Shown piece after piece: positions 1 to 9,298 of a DNA stretch of 32,015 bases. The translations under genes were made by a program, and so were the position numbers. Where the stretch lies: positions 1 to 32,015 of the forward strand of contig NZ_JADEWI010000075.1 in NCBI RefSeq assembly GCF_015207705.1, given 5' to 3'. A model generated the notes under the pieces. That model did not search any database, was not told where the DNA came from, and was given only the letters and a program-made list of their open reading frames with translations. The stretch's first letter is position 1. Every line of letters begins with the position of its first letter. This DNA comes from Nostoc sp. LEGE 06077. GTDB lineage: Bacteria > Cyanobacteriota > Cyanobacteriia > Cyanobacteriales > Nostocaceae.

Positions 1-383
1 TGCCTAAAATGAGACGAACTAGGCAAAGTTATCATTTGTATTTCTTATCAATCAAGGCTAAAAAATGGGTCATTTTTACAGAAATTTACAAGGTTGCCCC
101 TGGTTGCACGAACCTTCTATTTACGCCGAGTAAAAATTAGTATTGTGTCGCACTAAATTCATCAACTCTTCATGAGTTCGTTTATATCCCATTCACAATT
201 AGTAATTTAAAATTATCTAAAATTTATAATCAGAAATTTACTTAAGCAATTCACAACTTTTTGTTAAATCATGGTACTTGCTTTACGACTTCTTGAATGT
301 AATATCCTGATTTTCGCTATTGTAATAACAGTTTAAGTGATTGATAGTAAAAGAATAGTTTAAAACAAAGGCTTTTGTAAGCT
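1..383. other. AT-rich stretch with no recognised gene
   Basis: I see no open frame with recognisable protein content, no RNA gene and no clear repeat in this stretch. It is AT-rich and ends at the start of a small ribbon-helix-helix gene, so its last 100 bases may hold that gene's promoter, but I could not pick a convincing -35/-10 pair. Confidence 0.5.
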
Positions 384-545
384 GTGAATAAAAAATGGGC
401 TGTTAAACGGTTAACAATTAATCTCACATCAGGTGAGGCAGAAAAGTTAGAAAAATACTGTTCCATCACAGGAAGACCCGCAACGGATGTCATTCGAGAG
501 TTGATTCGCTCGTTGCCTGTTGAAGAAGCATTAAATGTAAATTAA
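384..545 (+). CDS. small ribbon-helix-helix (CopG-like) protein, 53 aa
   Basis: A 53-residue protein beginning with GTG. It opens with a lysine/arginine-rich beta-strand-like segment (VKRLTINLTSGEAEKL, residues 7-22), followed by a helix, a turn with ITGRPATD (28-35) and a second helix VIRELIRSL (36-44). That strand-helix-turn-helix layout and length fit ribbon-helix-helix DNA-binding proteins, which act as dimers and often serve as antitoxins or small repressors. No partner toxin gene lies next to it: the next clear gene starts at 912 and is a peroxiredoxin-like enzyme. The GTG start is the only one that keeps the whole fold; the Shine-Dalgarno sequence is weak. Family assignment is from sequence pattern only, and its DNA target is unknown. 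Confidence 0.6.
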   Translation: MNKKWAVKRLTINLTSGEAEKLEKYCSITGRPATDVIRELIRSLPVEEALNVN

Positions 546-911
546 AAAATGTAGCTACAAATATCTATAGGAATCCGACTTGATTATTGAAATTACTTGT
601 GTCGGTAGGGAACAGGACAAGAAATAACAGAGGGACACTTAGTTTTTTTCTCCCAATCAAATATGATTCCTATATAACGCTAATTGCCATATTCAGTAAG
701 TCAGTGAAAATAATCCTAACTAGTGAAGGTTGCTATTTGTCCTTCGCCCTTTTCCCTACCCTTCAGGAAGCCTCTGGCGCGGCTATTTAACTTGTAAGAT
801 GTAGATAAAATATTGGCATTTCATAACTTAGTTCTGTTTTTTATTACTGAGTTATGATAAAGGTTTATGTCATTGTGTCTAAATGATATAACAATCCTCA
901 ACTTCAGCTAA
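546..911. other. intergenic region, no confident gene
   Basis: This 366-base stretch separates the ribbon-helix-helix gene from the peroxiredoxin-like gene. A 67-codon open frame (587-790) exists but has a TTG start, no ribosome binding site and a composition unlike its neighbours, so I treat it as chance. The last 100 bases are AT-rich and presumably carry the promoter of the gene at 912. Confidence 0.5.
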
Positions 912-1706
912 ATGAATACTCAAACACTCGCTAATTCTCCAGATATTTACTCGATTTTGAGTCAAACTCAACGTTTGCGAGTTAGTGATGGAGAGGTTAA
1001 ACCAGTTTTAGATGGTTGTTCAAATACCGCAAAGTTGCTTGTGCTTATTTGGTCACAGTTGGGGGATTTTGATAATTTAGAATACGCTTGGTGGCTGCGG
1101 AAAGAAAGAGAAGAGATTGAAGCAAGTGGAATCACAATTCGCGCTATTGGCATTGGCGATCGCAATTCTGGAGTAAAATTTTGTGAATATACAGGATTTC
1201 CTCAAGAATGCTTATTTGTAGATACAAAAGCTGAAATCCACGCTGCTTTGGGACTTTATCGCGGTTTATCTATACAAGTACCTATATTATCAACGTCACA
1301 AACAGCTTGGCTAAATTTAATGCTAATGTGTGCTGGCATCGGTAGCCCAGGAACTTTGAAGGAAGTTTTTCGGGGTTATACAGGCGATAAGCAAGCGCCT
1401 CAGTTAATTGCTGATGAGGAAGTTGTGAAAGATACACTTTTACCACCAATCAAAGGTTCATTTTTCAAAGCTGCTGGAGGACAAGGCTTTCAGCGCCCTT
1501 TTGAACTAGCAACTCTGCGCCTGCGAAATATGATCGAAGTTTTGAGCAACTGGAATATTTATGTACCAGATTCATCTTATTTGACACAACGGGGAGGCAC
1601 TTTTTTATTTGATTCTCAAGGTAAATTAATTTACGAACATCGCGATCGCTGTATTCTTGGTTTTGCTGAAAATATGACTTATCCCTTATCTTTTTTGTAT
1701 AAGTAA
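912..1706 (+). CDS. peroxiredoxin-like (AhpC/TSA antioxidant enzyme family) protein
   Basis: A 264-residue soluble protein resembling the PRXL2/AhpC-TSA antioxidant family (thioredoxin fold). Visible marks are a strand followed by a helix after residue 40 (LLVLIWSQLGDFDNLEYAWWL), then the strand GITIRAIGIGD and the helix-strand pair KFCEYTGFPQECLFVD, where family members place the predicted redox site. The usual peroxiredoxin CxxC or PxxxTxxC motif is not obvious, so peroxidase activity is uncertain. The C-terminus contains TQRGGTFLFDSQGKLIYEHRD, typical of the last thioredoxin-fold hairpin that reports the resting sequence GG-T-FL-D. The gene stands alone, with its own spacing on both sides. 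Such proteins are common in cyanobacteria and are usually annotated as peroxiredoxin-like; the substrate is not known. Confidence 0.75.
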   Translation: MNTQTLANSPDIYSILSQTQRLRVSDGEVKPVLDGCSNTAKLLVLIWSQLGDFDNLEYAWWLRKEREEIEASGITIRAIGIGDRNSGVKFCEYTGFPQECLFVDTKAEIHAALGLYRGLSIQVPILSTSQTAWLNLMLMCAGIGSPGTLKEVFRGYTGDKQAPQLIADEEVVKDTLLPPIKGSFFKAAGGQGFQRPFELATLRLRNMIEVLSNWNIYVPDSSYLTQRGGTFLFDSQGKLIYEHRDRCILGFAENMTYPLSFLYK

Positions 1707-1957
1707 ATATTCATTTCTATATCTGCATTTTGAGTTGGCAGATACATAAAAACAGAAGATAGCCAATATCAAGCTTTTCAAATATATGAAAAAACGAGAC
1801 AAGCTCTAAGGTTAAAATCTCTAAAATACAGGCGTTATTTAATTATTGACTTGCCTGTATAGGATTTTACTAGAGTTTGTTTGCCGTTAATTCCTAAGTT
1901 ATTCTCAATCATGAGTTATACTTCATAGTCATTACTACTGAGAATACAAATTAGATT

Positions 1958-2383
1958 ATGCGTCAGTTATTACCTTTATTCGTAAGTATCATAACTGTTG
2001 GTGGATTGAATACCAACACTTTAACATTGGCAAATACACAACCCCAAGCTACTCAAACATATTTAGCACAAAAACTCAACTGCAACGATCCGCAAACTCA
2101 ATCAGAAATGAATATCTGCTCACGGTTGTCATATCAAAATGCAGATAAAAAATTGAACCAAGTTTATAAACAACTGTTGCCAAAATTGTCAAAGACGAGA
2201 CAACAAAAATTAATTGCTGCACAGTTAGCCTGGATTAAGTTTCGTGACGCTAGTTGTGAGTTTGAAAGAAGTGCATACGAAGGGGGAAGTATTGCGCCTA
2301 CTATTTATGGTGGCTGCTTAGAAGCAGCGACAAAACAGCGTACTCAACAATTGTATGAGTATCTTCAACGTGACGATTATTAA
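1958..2383 (+). CDS. LprI-family (DUF1311) secreted protein
   Basis: A 141-residue protein with an N-terminal signal peptide (MRQLLPLFVSIITVGG, then LANTQPQA) and one DUF1311/LprI-type domain from about residue 40 to 138. Family marks are the early cysteine motif KLNCNDPQTQSEMNIC, the helix ADKKLNQVYKQLL, the strongly conserved LIAAQLAWIKFRDASCEFE, and a final YGGCLEAATKQRTQQL. The four cysteines are placed as expected for two disulfides in an exported protein. LprI of Mycobacterium inhibits lysozyme; for cyanobacterial members no function is established, so I name only the family. It is a single gene with no partner nearby. Confidence 0.85.
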   Translation: MRQLLPLFVSIITVGGLNTNTLTLANTQPQATQTYLAQKLNCNDPQTQSEMNICSRLSYQNADKKLNQVYKQLLPKLSKTRQQKLIAAQLAWIKFRDASCEFERSAYEGGSIAPTIYGGCLEAATKQRTQQLYEYLQRDDY

Positions 2384-2573
2384 CTAGCAGGCTGGAGGTA
2401 CAAAAAATTATTTTATCAAGCAGTTTTTGCCAAATAACTGATTTTTTGTAAAAAAATGTAAAGTAAATCAAAAATAATATTGCCTTTAATGAAGCGATCG
2501 CAATCCGTTAAGTCACTCACTGCGGTAGTCTAGATGAAAGTGAATGTATCGCCTGGTTTGACATAACGTTATT

Positions 2574-3545
2574 ATGACTTCAGTGGTTTCCAGTGCAGCC
2601 CGCACGATTCGTATTGGTTCTCGTAAAAGTCAACTTGCTCTAGTTCAGACTTACTGGGTGAGAGAGCAACTACAAAACAGCTTCCCAGATATTAATTTTG
2701 AAGTCCACACCATGTCTACCCAAGGCGACAAAATCCTGGATGTAGCATTGGCCAAGATTGGTGATAAAGGGCTATTTACTAAAGAACTGGAATTGGGAAT
2801 GATCAACCAGGAAATTGACTTTGCTGTTCATTCCCTCAAGGATCTGCCAACTAATTTACCAGAAGGCTTAACTCTGGCAGCAATCACCGAACGGGAAAAC
2901 CCGGCCGATGCTTTAGTTGTCCATGAAAAGTATAAAGACAAGCAAATTGAAACTTTGCCCGATGGTGCAGTAATTGGCACATCATCACTACGGCGGTTAG
3001 CACAGTTACGTAATCGTTTTCCCCACTTTACCTTTAAAGATGTGCGCGGTAACTTGAATACCCGCTTGGCAAAACTAGATGCTGGTGAATACGATGCCTT
3101 GATTTTAGCAGCCGCAGGTTTACAACGCTTAGGCATGGGCGATCGCGTACATCAAATTCTCCCCAAAGAAATTTCCCTCCACGCTGTCGGACAAGGTGCT
3201 TTAGGGATAGAATGTCGGGCTGATGATACAGATTTAATATCCTTACTCAAAGCCATTGAACACCCGGAGACACGCGATCGCTGTTTAGCAGAAAGATCAT
3301 TTTTACGGATTCTGGAAGGTGGTTGTCAAGTACCCATCGGTGTAAATACAGAAATTCATGAAGGCAATTTAACCCTCACAGGTGTAGTCGCCAGTGTCGA
3401 TGGCCAGAAAATCGTCAAAGATACCGTCACAGGAACAGCCAATAATGCTGAAGCGTTGGGTGCAGAATTAGCCAAACTTCTGCGGGAACAAGGCGCACAA
3501 GAAATTCTTGAGCAAATCTTCGCCGAAATCCAACGGGGTTCTTAA
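2574..3545 (+). CDS. hemC: hydroxymethylbilane synthase (porphobilinogen deaminase)
   Basis: A full-length 323-residue enzyme that joins four porphobilinogen units into hydroxymethylbilane, the linear precursor of heme, chlorophyll and phycobilins, in the cytoplasm. Diagnostic sequence includes [14 protein letters not shown] near the N-terminus, KDLPT with the preceding FAVHSL, the active-site strand [29 protein letters not shown], and the cofactor-binding cysteine C251 in [10 protein letters not shown] that carries the dipyrromethane primer. All are intact. It is flanked by non-coding stretches of about 190 and 230 bases and appears to be transcribed alone. The ATG at 2574 has no strong Shine-Dalgarno but gives the normal family N-terminus. 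Confidence 0.97.
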   Translation: MTSVVSSAARTIRIGSRKSQLALVQTYWVREQLQNSFPDINFEVHTMSTQGDKILDVALAKIGDKGLFTKELELGMINQEIDFAVHSLKDLPTNLPEGLTLAAITERENPADALVVHEKYKDKQIETLPDGAVIGTSSLRRLAQLRNRFPHFTFKDVRGNLNTRLAKLDAGEYDALILAAAGLQRLGMGDRVHQILPKEISLHAVGQGALGIECRADDTDLISLLKAIEHPETRDRCLAERSFLRILEGGCQVPIGVNTEIHEGNLTLTGVVASVDGQKIVKDTVTGTANNAEALGAELAKLLREQGAQEILEQIFAEIQRGS

Positions 3546-3773
3546 AATACTGGCAAACAGATGTGGTTAGATAAGAATTGAGCCAAAAGGATGAAGTGTA
3601 AAGGATACAGGATCAAAAATCGGTACATGACTCACCCGTAATTAGCGCGGCAAAGATGCGTTGTTTCCGAGATTCTGCCCCATTCTTGCATAGGAGGAGT
3701 ACCTTTATACTTCAGACTTCCAACTTCAGAAATTTCATAAATATTAGGCAGAACCGGGGAAACAACAAAGACC

Positions 3774-5198
3774 ATGCGGATTCTATTCGTTGCAGCAGAA
3801 GCAGCTCCCGTTGCGAAAGTAGGAGGAATGGGTGATGTTGTGGGAGCATTACCTAAAGTCTTGAGAGAAATGGGGCATGATGTCCGCATATTCTTGCCTT
3901 ATTACGGCTTTTTGCCAGATAAAATGGAAATCCCCAAAGACCCAGTTTGGTGGGGATATGCCATGTTTCAGGACTTTGCAGTTTACGAGAGTGTTCTGCC
4001 GGGTACTGATGTTCCCTTGTATTTATTTGGACATCCTGCTTTCAATCCTCGCCGGGTCTATGGAGGAGAAGACGAAGATTGGCGGTTTACTTTTTTTGCG
4101 AATGGTGCTGCTGAATTCTGCTGGAATTACTGGAAGCCAGACGTTATCCACTGTCATGATTGGCACACAGGGATGATTCCTGTATGGATGCACCAAGACC
4201 CAGATATCACCACAGTCTTTACTATTCATAACCTGGCTTATCAAGGGCCGTGGCGTTGGTATTTGGATAAAATTACTTGGTGTCCTTGGTATATGCAAGG
4301 ACACAATACAATGGCAGCAGCGGTGCAATTTGCTGACAGAGTAAATACGGTTTCCCCAACTTATGCCGAACAAATCAAGACACCTGCTTACGGCGAAACC
4401 TTAGAAGGTTTGCTGTCATTTATCAGCGGGAAATTATCAGGGATTGTCAATGGGATAGATACTGAGCTTTACAATCCATCTGACGATAAATATATTACTC
4501 AGACTTTCACTACCGATACTTTAGATCAACGTAAGAAAAACAAAGTTTCTTTACAAGAAGAAATGGGTTTAGAGGTCAACTCTCAAGCCTTTTTAATTGG
4601 CATGGTGAGCCGATTAGTCGAGCAAAAAGGCTTGGATTTGGTGATTCAAATTTTAGATCGCTTCATGGCGTATACAGATGCCCAATTTGTGTTGTTAGGG
4701 ACAGGCGATCGCTATTATGAAACTCAAATGTGGCAATTAGCATCCCGCTATTCTGGACGTATGGCAACTTACCTGCTATATAACGATGCCCTATCACGTC
4801 GCATTTATGCGGGTACTGATGCCTTTTTAATGCCCAGCCGTTTTGAACCTTGCGGAATTAGCCAAATGATGGCGATGCGCTACGGTTCCGTTCCCATCGT
4901 CCGCCGCACAGGGGGATTAGTTGACACTGTAACCCACCACGACCCAGTTAATGAAGCTGGTACAGGTTATTGCTTTGACCGCTACGAACCCTTAGATTTG
5001 TTTACCTGCATGATCCGCGCTTGGGAAGGTTTTCGTTTCAAACCTCAGTGGGGCGAACTGCAAAAACGCGGGATGAATCAAGACTTTAGTTGGTATCGTT
5101 CAGCCAAGCAATACGATAAACTCTATCGCTCATTGTTTGGTTTACCAGACTCAGAGGAAGCAGCAGCAGCACAACCAGAGTTAGTTTTGAATCAGTAG
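3774..5198 (+). CDS. glgA: glycogen synthase (ADP-glucose type)
   Basis: A 474-residue GT5-family glycosyltransferase that adds glucose from ADP-glucose to the growing glycogen chain. The N-terminal domain carries the ADP-glucose-binding KVGGMGDV motif (from residue 15), and [11 protein letters not shown] and [10 protein letters not shown] follow. The C-terminal Rossmann domain holds [14 protein letters not shown], the [17 protein letters not shown] active-site stretch and [10 protein letters not shown]. Length and motifs match the cyanobacterial GlgA1-like branch ([17 protein letters not shown] start) rather than the second, GlgA2-like isoform; that subtype call is from memory of the sequences. 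The end is a short alanine/glutamine tail. It lies between hemC and an Rpn-like gene, with a repeat just behind it. Confidence 0.95.
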   Translation: MRILFVAAEAAPVAKVGGMGDVVGALPKVLREMGHDVRIFLPYYGFLPDKMEIPKDPVWWGYAMFQDFAVYESVLPGTDVPLYLFGHPAFNPRRVYGGEDEDWRFTFFANGAAEFCWNYWKPDVIHCHDWHTGMIPVWMHQDPDITTVFTIHNLAYQGPWRWYLDKITWCPWYMQGHNTMAAAVQFADRVNTVSPTYAEQIKTPAYGETLEGLLSFISGKLSGIVNGIDTELYNPSDDKYITQTFTTDTLDQRKKNKVSLQEEMGLEVNSQAFLIGMVSRLVEQKGLDLVIQILDRFMAYTDAQFVLLGTGDRYYETQMWQLASRYSGRMATYLLYNDALSRRIYAGTDAFLMPSRFEPCGISQMMAMRYGSVPIVRRTGGLVDTVTHHDPVNEAGTGYCFDRYEPLDLFTCMIRAWEGFRFKPQWGELQKRGMNQDFSWYRSAKQYDKLYRSLFGLPDSEEAAAAQPELVLNQ

Positions 5199-5205
5199 GT
5201 TTTGT

Positions 5206-5283
5206 AACGCAAAGTGGCGCAGAGGTTAACGCAGAGGAACACAGAGAGTTTTTGTTTTTCATCTGCGTTTAGCTGCGTTTTAT
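5206..5283. repeat. AACGCAGAGG-type intergenic repeat with inverted arms
   Basis: Directly behind glgA, near-copies of a GCAGAGG-like unit follow one another (AACGCAAAGTGGCGCAGAGG, then AACGCAGAGG and ACACAGAGAG). After a T-rich loop comes the opposite orientation, ATCTGCGTTTAGCTGCGTT, so the whole can fold into a hairpin. Repeats of this look are familiar from intergenic regions of filamentous cyanobacteria. It may also serve as a weak end of glgA transcription. Confidence 0.65.
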
Positions 5284-5298
5284 TATTCTCTAAATACA

Positions 5299-6276
5299 AT
5301 GACTGAGGAACGAGAAAGAGCCGATAATGATTCGCCGTGGAAAGAAATTTTAGAAGCATACTTTCCTCAAGCGATGCAGTTTTTCTTCCCACAAACAGCA
5401 GCACTCATAAACTGGGAACGTCCCCACGAGTTTCTCGACAAGGAATTTCAACAAATATCTCGTGAAGCCGAACTGGGGAGAAGATACGCCGATAAATTAG
5501 TCAAAGTTTGGCAAATTGACGGGGAAGAAGTTTGGCTGTTAATTCATGTCGAAATCCAGGCGAAACCAGAAGATAACTTCGCTGAAAGGATGTTTTCATA
5601 CAACCTGCGAATTTTTGATAAATTTGCCAAACCAGCCATCAGCCTAGCAATTTTATGTGACGCTGACTCGACTTGGAGACCGAATCAATACAGTTACAAT
5701 TATCCTGATTGCAGTCTAGTTTTTCGATTCGGCACTGTCAAATTACTGGATTATCAAAACCGCTGGACTGAATTAGAAACCAGCGATAATCCTTTTGCGA
5801 TAGTTGTCATGGCGCATTTAAAAACGCAGCAAACTAGCAAACAGCCAGGAGAACGGAAAAATTGGAAATTCAGCTTAATTCGCAGACTCTACGAACAAGG
5901 ACTAGAAGAAAGAGATATTCGTAACCTCTATCGTTTTATCGATTGGGTTATGATTTTACCAAAAGCATTAGAAGCAGAATTTTGGCAAGACTTTAAGTTA
6001 TTCGAGCAGGAGCTTACTATGCCTTACATAACTACAGGCGAGCGTATTGGCTACGAGCGAGGAAAAGAAGAAGGGAAGCAGGAAGGTAAACAGGAACAAA
6101 CACAAGCACTGGTTTTAAGACAACTACAAAGGCGAGTGGGCAATTTACCCGACGAAGTTCGCCAACAAGTTCAAAGTCTTTCTTTAGAAAAATTAGAAGC
6201 ACTGAGTGATGCTTTATTAGATTTTAGTGCGATCGCCGACTTACTCAACTGGTTACAAACCAATCAAGCAGTATAG
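5299..6276 (+). CDS. Rpn-family nuclease/transposase-like protein with DUF4351 tail
   Basis: A 325-residue protein of the Rpn (recombination-promoting nuclease, PD-(D/E)xK fold) group that is abundant in cyanobacteria. The nuclease-like core includes RRYADKLVKVWQ with D65 and HVEIQAK with E85 and Q87, which correspond to the D and E-x-Q/K metal-site positions of the fold. A basic, repetitive linker (YERGKEEGKQEGKQEQ, about residues 257-272) leads to a C-terminal DUF4351-like helical domain (LRQLQRRVGNLPDEV ... LEALSDALLDFSAIADLLNWL). No transposon ends are seen around it, so mobility of this copy is not supported. Rpn proteins are linked to DNA cleavage and horizontal transfer; the role in cyanobacteria is unknown. 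Confidence 0.82.
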   Translation: MTEERERADNDSPWKEILEAYFPQAMQFFFPQTAALINWERPHEFLDKEFQQISREAELGRRYADKLVKVWQIDGEEVWLLIHVEIQAKPEDNFAERMFSYNLRIFDKFAKPAISLAILCDADSTWRPNQYSYNYPDCSLVFRFGTVKLLDYQNRWTELETSDNPFAIVVMAHLKTQQTSKQPGERKNWKFSLIRRLYEQGLEERDIRNLYRFIDWVMILPKALEAEFWQDFKLFEQELTMPYITTGERIGYERGKEEGKQEGKQEQTQALVLRQLQRRVGNLPDEVRQQVQSLSLEKLEALSDALLDFSAIADLLNWLQTNQAV

Positions 6277-6290
6277 TTGAAGTTTTGTAA

Positions 6291-6890
6291 CTAATAAAAG
6301 TAAAAAATAATCCTCACTTCTTTTGGGGAACCTAAAGCTAAGAGTTTCTCAAAAAAATAATCAAGAAATTCAGAACCAACAAATTCTCTATAACTTTCTA
6401 CCCAACTGACTTGTACAATATCCGCTTTAGGAAGATAATTCGAGTTTAGAGAATAGCAGTGCGCGTTTTCTGGCCATTGTTCGTAAGGAAATGGTTGGTT
6501 ATCAGAAAACAAATTCGCGTACTGTGGTTCAACCAAGCCGTAGAATGTAATAGATTGTTCCCAATCAAAATTAATCACTTCTTGAACCATAAGCCAAGAC
6601 GCACCCCAACCATCATCATCTTGGATATACGATTTTAATAAAGGAGAAAGGTCTTTTGGTAGACCTCGTGGTCGAGATATAGGTCTGACATCTGCACCAG
6701 ACCACTTTAAAAATCTTTCCCGGCGCACACCTGCTAGAACAGTAAAAAACTCATAATGTCTGCCGATATCTATTATTTCTAAAGTAGATAAATCTTGATG
6801 TGACTCCTTACTTAAATCCTCAGTTCTTGATAATGGTGTCCATTGTCCATCCTGTAGGCATTCTGCAAATATTCTGATATCAGTACTCAT
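6291..6890 (-). CDS. hypothetical protein, 199 aa
   Basis: A soluble protein of 199 residues that I do not recognise. I take the ATG at 6890 (MSTDIRIFAECLQDG), because the longer frame would need a TTG seven codons upstream. It is rich in aromatic residues and acids, has a DDDGWGASWLMVQEVINFDWEQ stretch in the middle and ends in EVRIIFYFY. No signal peptide or membrane segment is visible. It converges with the Rpn-like gene (14 bases between the stops) and lies just after wecB on the same strand. Similar stand-alone proteins occur scattered in bacteria, sometimes near toxin-immunity clusters, but nothing here supports that role. Confidence 0.65.
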   Translation of the reverse strand: MSTDIRIFAECLQDGQWTPLSRTEDLSKESHQDLSTLEIIDIGRHYEFFTVLAGVRRERFLKWSGADVRPISRPRGLPKDLSPLLKSYIQDDDGWGASWLMVQEVINFDWEQSITFYGLVEPQYANLFSDNQPFPYEQWPENAHCYSLNSNYLPKADIVQVSWVESYREFVGSEFLDYFFEKLLALGSPKEVRIIFYFY

Positions 6891-6945
6891 AATTTGTGCA
6901 GGAAAAATCAATTTTTGGGAAAGGCATTTTGCCTCTCCCTTTTTA

Positions 6946-8061
6946 TCAACCCACTCCCAAATAATTCTTTACAATTTGCAAAATTCGCTCGGCTGCATGG
7001 CCATCACCAAAAGGATTAATCGCATTAGCCATTGCATCATACGCCGCCGGGTTACTCAATAACTCAGCCGCCGCCGCCAAAATATTCTCGCTTTCAGTTC
7101 CCACTAGTTTCGCTGTACCCGCCGTCACCGCTTCAGGACGTTCTGTGGTTTCTCGCAAAACTAATACTGGTTTACCTAAACTTGGTGCTTCTTCTTGCAA
7201 ACCACCAGAATCAGTTAATAAAAAATGCGATCGCCCAATTGCCCCCACTAATTCGGCATAATCTAAAGGTTCGGTCAAAAATACGCGCGGATGTTTGCCT
7301 AATAATGCTTGCAATGGTTCTCTAACTGTCGGGTTGCGATGCAGTGGTAACACCAAAGCAGTATCAGGAAACTTATCTAATATTTGCAGAAAACCTTGTG
7401 CGATCGCTTGTAATGGTTCTCCCCAATTTTCCCGGCGGTGAACTGTGGACAACAACACGCGGTATTCATTCCAGTTCAAACCAGGGACATTACAAGCTGG
7501 TTGACTCGCCGCCACATTCAACAGTGCGTCAATAACAGTATTCCCCGTCAAGTGAATTTCGCCCAACACCCCAGAACGTTGCAAGTTTTCCACAGCCAAA
7601 GTTGTTGGCGCAAAATGTAGTTGGGTAAGTTGGGAAATTAATCGTCGGTTTGCTTCTTCTGGATAAGGATTGTAAATATTATCAGTTCTTAACCCAGCTT
7701 CTACATGACCCACAGGAATTTTTTGATAAAAAGCTGCCAAGGCTGCGGCAAAAGCTGTTGTGGTATCTCCTTGGACAATCACTAAATCTAGTTTATTTTT
7801 TTGAAATAACTCTTCTAATCCGCGTAAGCTGCGGCAGGTAATATCACTTAAAGATTGTTGAGGCTGCATAATCTCTAGGTCTTCATCAGCTTTGAGGTTA
7901 AACAGTTGCATCACTTGTTCAACCATCTCCCGATGCTGTCCAGTTAAAATCACTTGCAAGGCAAAACTGGGAGATTTTTGGAAAACCTGAATCACAGGCG
8001 CTAATTTAATCGCCTCTGGACGTGTACCTAAGATAATACCAACTCGCTTTTGATTAATCAT
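6946..8061 (-). CDS. wecB: UDP-N-acetylglucosamine 2-epimerase (non-hydrolysing)
   Basis: A full-length 371-residue cytoplasmic enzyme that interconverts UDP-GlcNAc and UDP-ManNAc, a precursor for surface polysaccharides. Family marks in order are GTRPEAIKLAPVI near the N-terminus, VQGDTTTAFAAALAA, GHVEAGLRTDNIYNPYPEE with the catalytic acid region, LSTVHRRENWGEP, and LTDSGGLQEEAPSLGKPVL followed by RETTERPEAV. All key segments are intact. No glycosyltransferase or other polysaccharide gene sits beside it in this window, so it is an orphan copy here. It starts just downstream of a short, repeat-like intergenic stretch and seems to be transcribed alone or with the hypothetical gene behind it. 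Confidence 0.95.
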   Translation of the reverse strand: MINQKRVGIILGTRPEAIKLAPVIQVFQKSPSFALQVILTGQHREMVEQVMQLFNLKADEDLEIMQPQQSLSDITCRSLRGLEELFQKNKLDLVIVQGDTTTAFAAALAAFYQKIPVGHVEAGLRTDNIYNPYPEEANRRLISQLTQLHFAPTTLAVENLQRSGVLGEIHLTGNTVIDALLNVAASQPACNVPGLNWNEYRVLLSTVHRRENWGEPLQAIAQGFLQILDKFPDTALVLPLHRNPTVREPLQALLGKHPRVFLTEPLDYAELVGAIGRSHFLLTDSGGLQEEAPSLGKPVLVLRETTERPEAVTAGTAKLVGTESENILAAAAELLSNPAAYDAMANAINPFGDGHAAERILQIVKNYLGVG

Positions 8062-8063
8062 TA

Positions 8064-8140
8064 GTCATTATTCATGAGTCATTAGTTATTGGTCAATAGT
8101 AAATGGTTAATCCCTACAAATGACAAATGACAAAGAACAA
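8064..8140. repeat. degenerate heptamer-type short tandem repeats
   Basis: Between wecB and the terminator of the next gene there are imperfect runs of TCATTAGT-like units on the left and ATGACAAATGACAA-like units on the right. Short tandemly repeated heptamers of this kind are common in Nostoc-type genomes. The copies here are few and degraded, so the call is tentative. Confidence 0.4.
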
Positions 8141-8149
8141 ATAAACATG

Positions 8150-8170
8150 AAAAAACCCGGCTGAACCGGG
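8150..8170 (-). terminator. Rho-independent terminator of the small membrane-protein gene
   Basis: Read on the minus strand, CCCGG, a 5-base loop and CCGGG are followed by six T. It sits 35 bases behind the stop of the minus-strand gene ending at 8206, as expected for its terminator. Confidence 0.8.
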
Positions 8171-8205
8171 CAGATGTACTGTTTGTCGTGTTTAAAGCAA
8201 TAGTT

Positions 8206-8580
8206 TTATTTGATTTCACAAGTTAAAGGGCAAGCGGCATATACAGAGGTCTGCTGGATTTCTTCAGATTCTCCATGCAACCAACTTAACCACTTGATTT
8301 GACTTGGATGTACACCTTTGATGGTGAGAACAGCCGCAGCGATCGCTACTGCCAAAATATTGAACAATATTAACCCGCCGCCTACTAGTAAAACAGCACT
8401 AACAGGCATGACAGATTGTAAAACAATCGACAACAGACATCCGACCGTAGCCATCAAAAACACTAATGGAAAACCGACAACTAACAAACATACTGCCAGC
8501 GTGAAAGTCCATATCAAAAAGCTTTTAATCATCATTAAGGAGTAGGTCTTTCCGAGATTAGAGCTTTGAGCCGAAACCAT
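8206..8580 (-). CDS. small integral membrane protein, unknown function
   Basis: A 124-residue protein with two or three hydrophobic helices: about residues 18-40 (SFLIWTFTLAVCLLVVGFPL), 41-60 (FLMATVGCLLSIVL) and 62-86 (VSAVLLVGGGLILFNILAVAI). It ends with a short polar tail that contains a CPLTC cysteine pair. An AGGAGG ribosome binding site lies 7 bases before the ATG, which makes this start secure, and a clean terminator follows, so the gene is a well-formed single transcription unit. I do not recognise the family; small proteins of this type are found across cyanobacteria. The final cysteine pair facing one side of the membrane is the only visible functional hint. Confidence 0.75.
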   Translation of the reverse strand: MVSAQSSNLGKTYSLMMIKSFLIWTFTLAVCLLVVGFPLVFLMATVGCLLSIVLQSVMPVSAVLLVGGGLILFNILAVAIAAAVLTIKGVHPSQIKWLSWLHGESEEIQQTSVYAACPLTCEIK

Positions 8581-9298
8581 GACTTTTCCTCCTACAGGTA
8601 CACAGCAATAAATGTAATTTCAGTTAGATACCGCTGTTGGCGAATCAACTGATCCTTTCCGTGAATTCCAGTATATAAACAGGTGTAGGAAAAATGAGCA
8701 TTTAGTAACTTAACTTTACAGTTAATTTTTTGTAATTGTGAATGTAAAGTTCGGTTGCTTTCTTGATAGACCACTAGTTTCTGCCATCTATCTCAAGGAG
8801 TAGAAGCCATATAACATCAGCTTGCTCAGGATATTTTCTCGGTCTCAAATTGATCCCCTTAACATTTCTTATAAAATAGGGCTGTGTCTCTCATAATTCA
8901 TCCATCCGTCTGGAAAAAATACCTGCTGCTGATTTGGCTTTTAATTGCTAGTAAATTCCCTTGATTTTGGCGAAAAATTTCTCATCTAACAGCAAGAGAT
9001 TTTTAAGATTTCACTAAAGTATTAATTATTGCTTATATTTAGCAGGGTTATTACTGAAGGGTGTCTGAGGATATAGTGTGCTAAACAAGTGTATATGGAC
9101 TTAAGGGGGTTATAAAGCAATGATTAAGTTTGTAGATTATATAACAAAGTATACTAGCGACTAGAACAAGTGTAACGAAATGTTGCTTTAAAGTTTTCAG
9201 CTAAGGAACAGCAACAAACCTGCTGTCTGCCGTCCTTAGAACCACCAAGACAGATTTTTTCCAGATTGAACTTGATAACTGCTTAATTTTGAAGATAT
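8581..9298. other. intergenic region with pilT leader hairpin
   Basis: This 718-base space between two divergent genes presumably holds both promoters. A 60-codon minus-strand frame (8592-8774) has no support. The clearest structure is at 9201-9239, just before pilT: CTAAGGA pairs with TCCTTAG and, inside it, ACAGCA with TGCTGT around the 7-base loop 9214-9220, with a 6-base bulge (9227-9232). It would lie in the pilT mRNA leader, about 60 bases before the start codon. I found no convincing consensus promoter. Confidence 0.55.

Noticed and set aside
587-790. 67-codon plus-strand open frame
   Set aside because: TTG start, no ribosome binding site, no recognisable protein pattern and an AT-rich random composition.
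8592-8774. 60-codon minus-strand frame upstream of the small membrane protein
   Set aside because: It covers the AGGAGG leader and probable promoter of the gene at 8580 and has no protein character.
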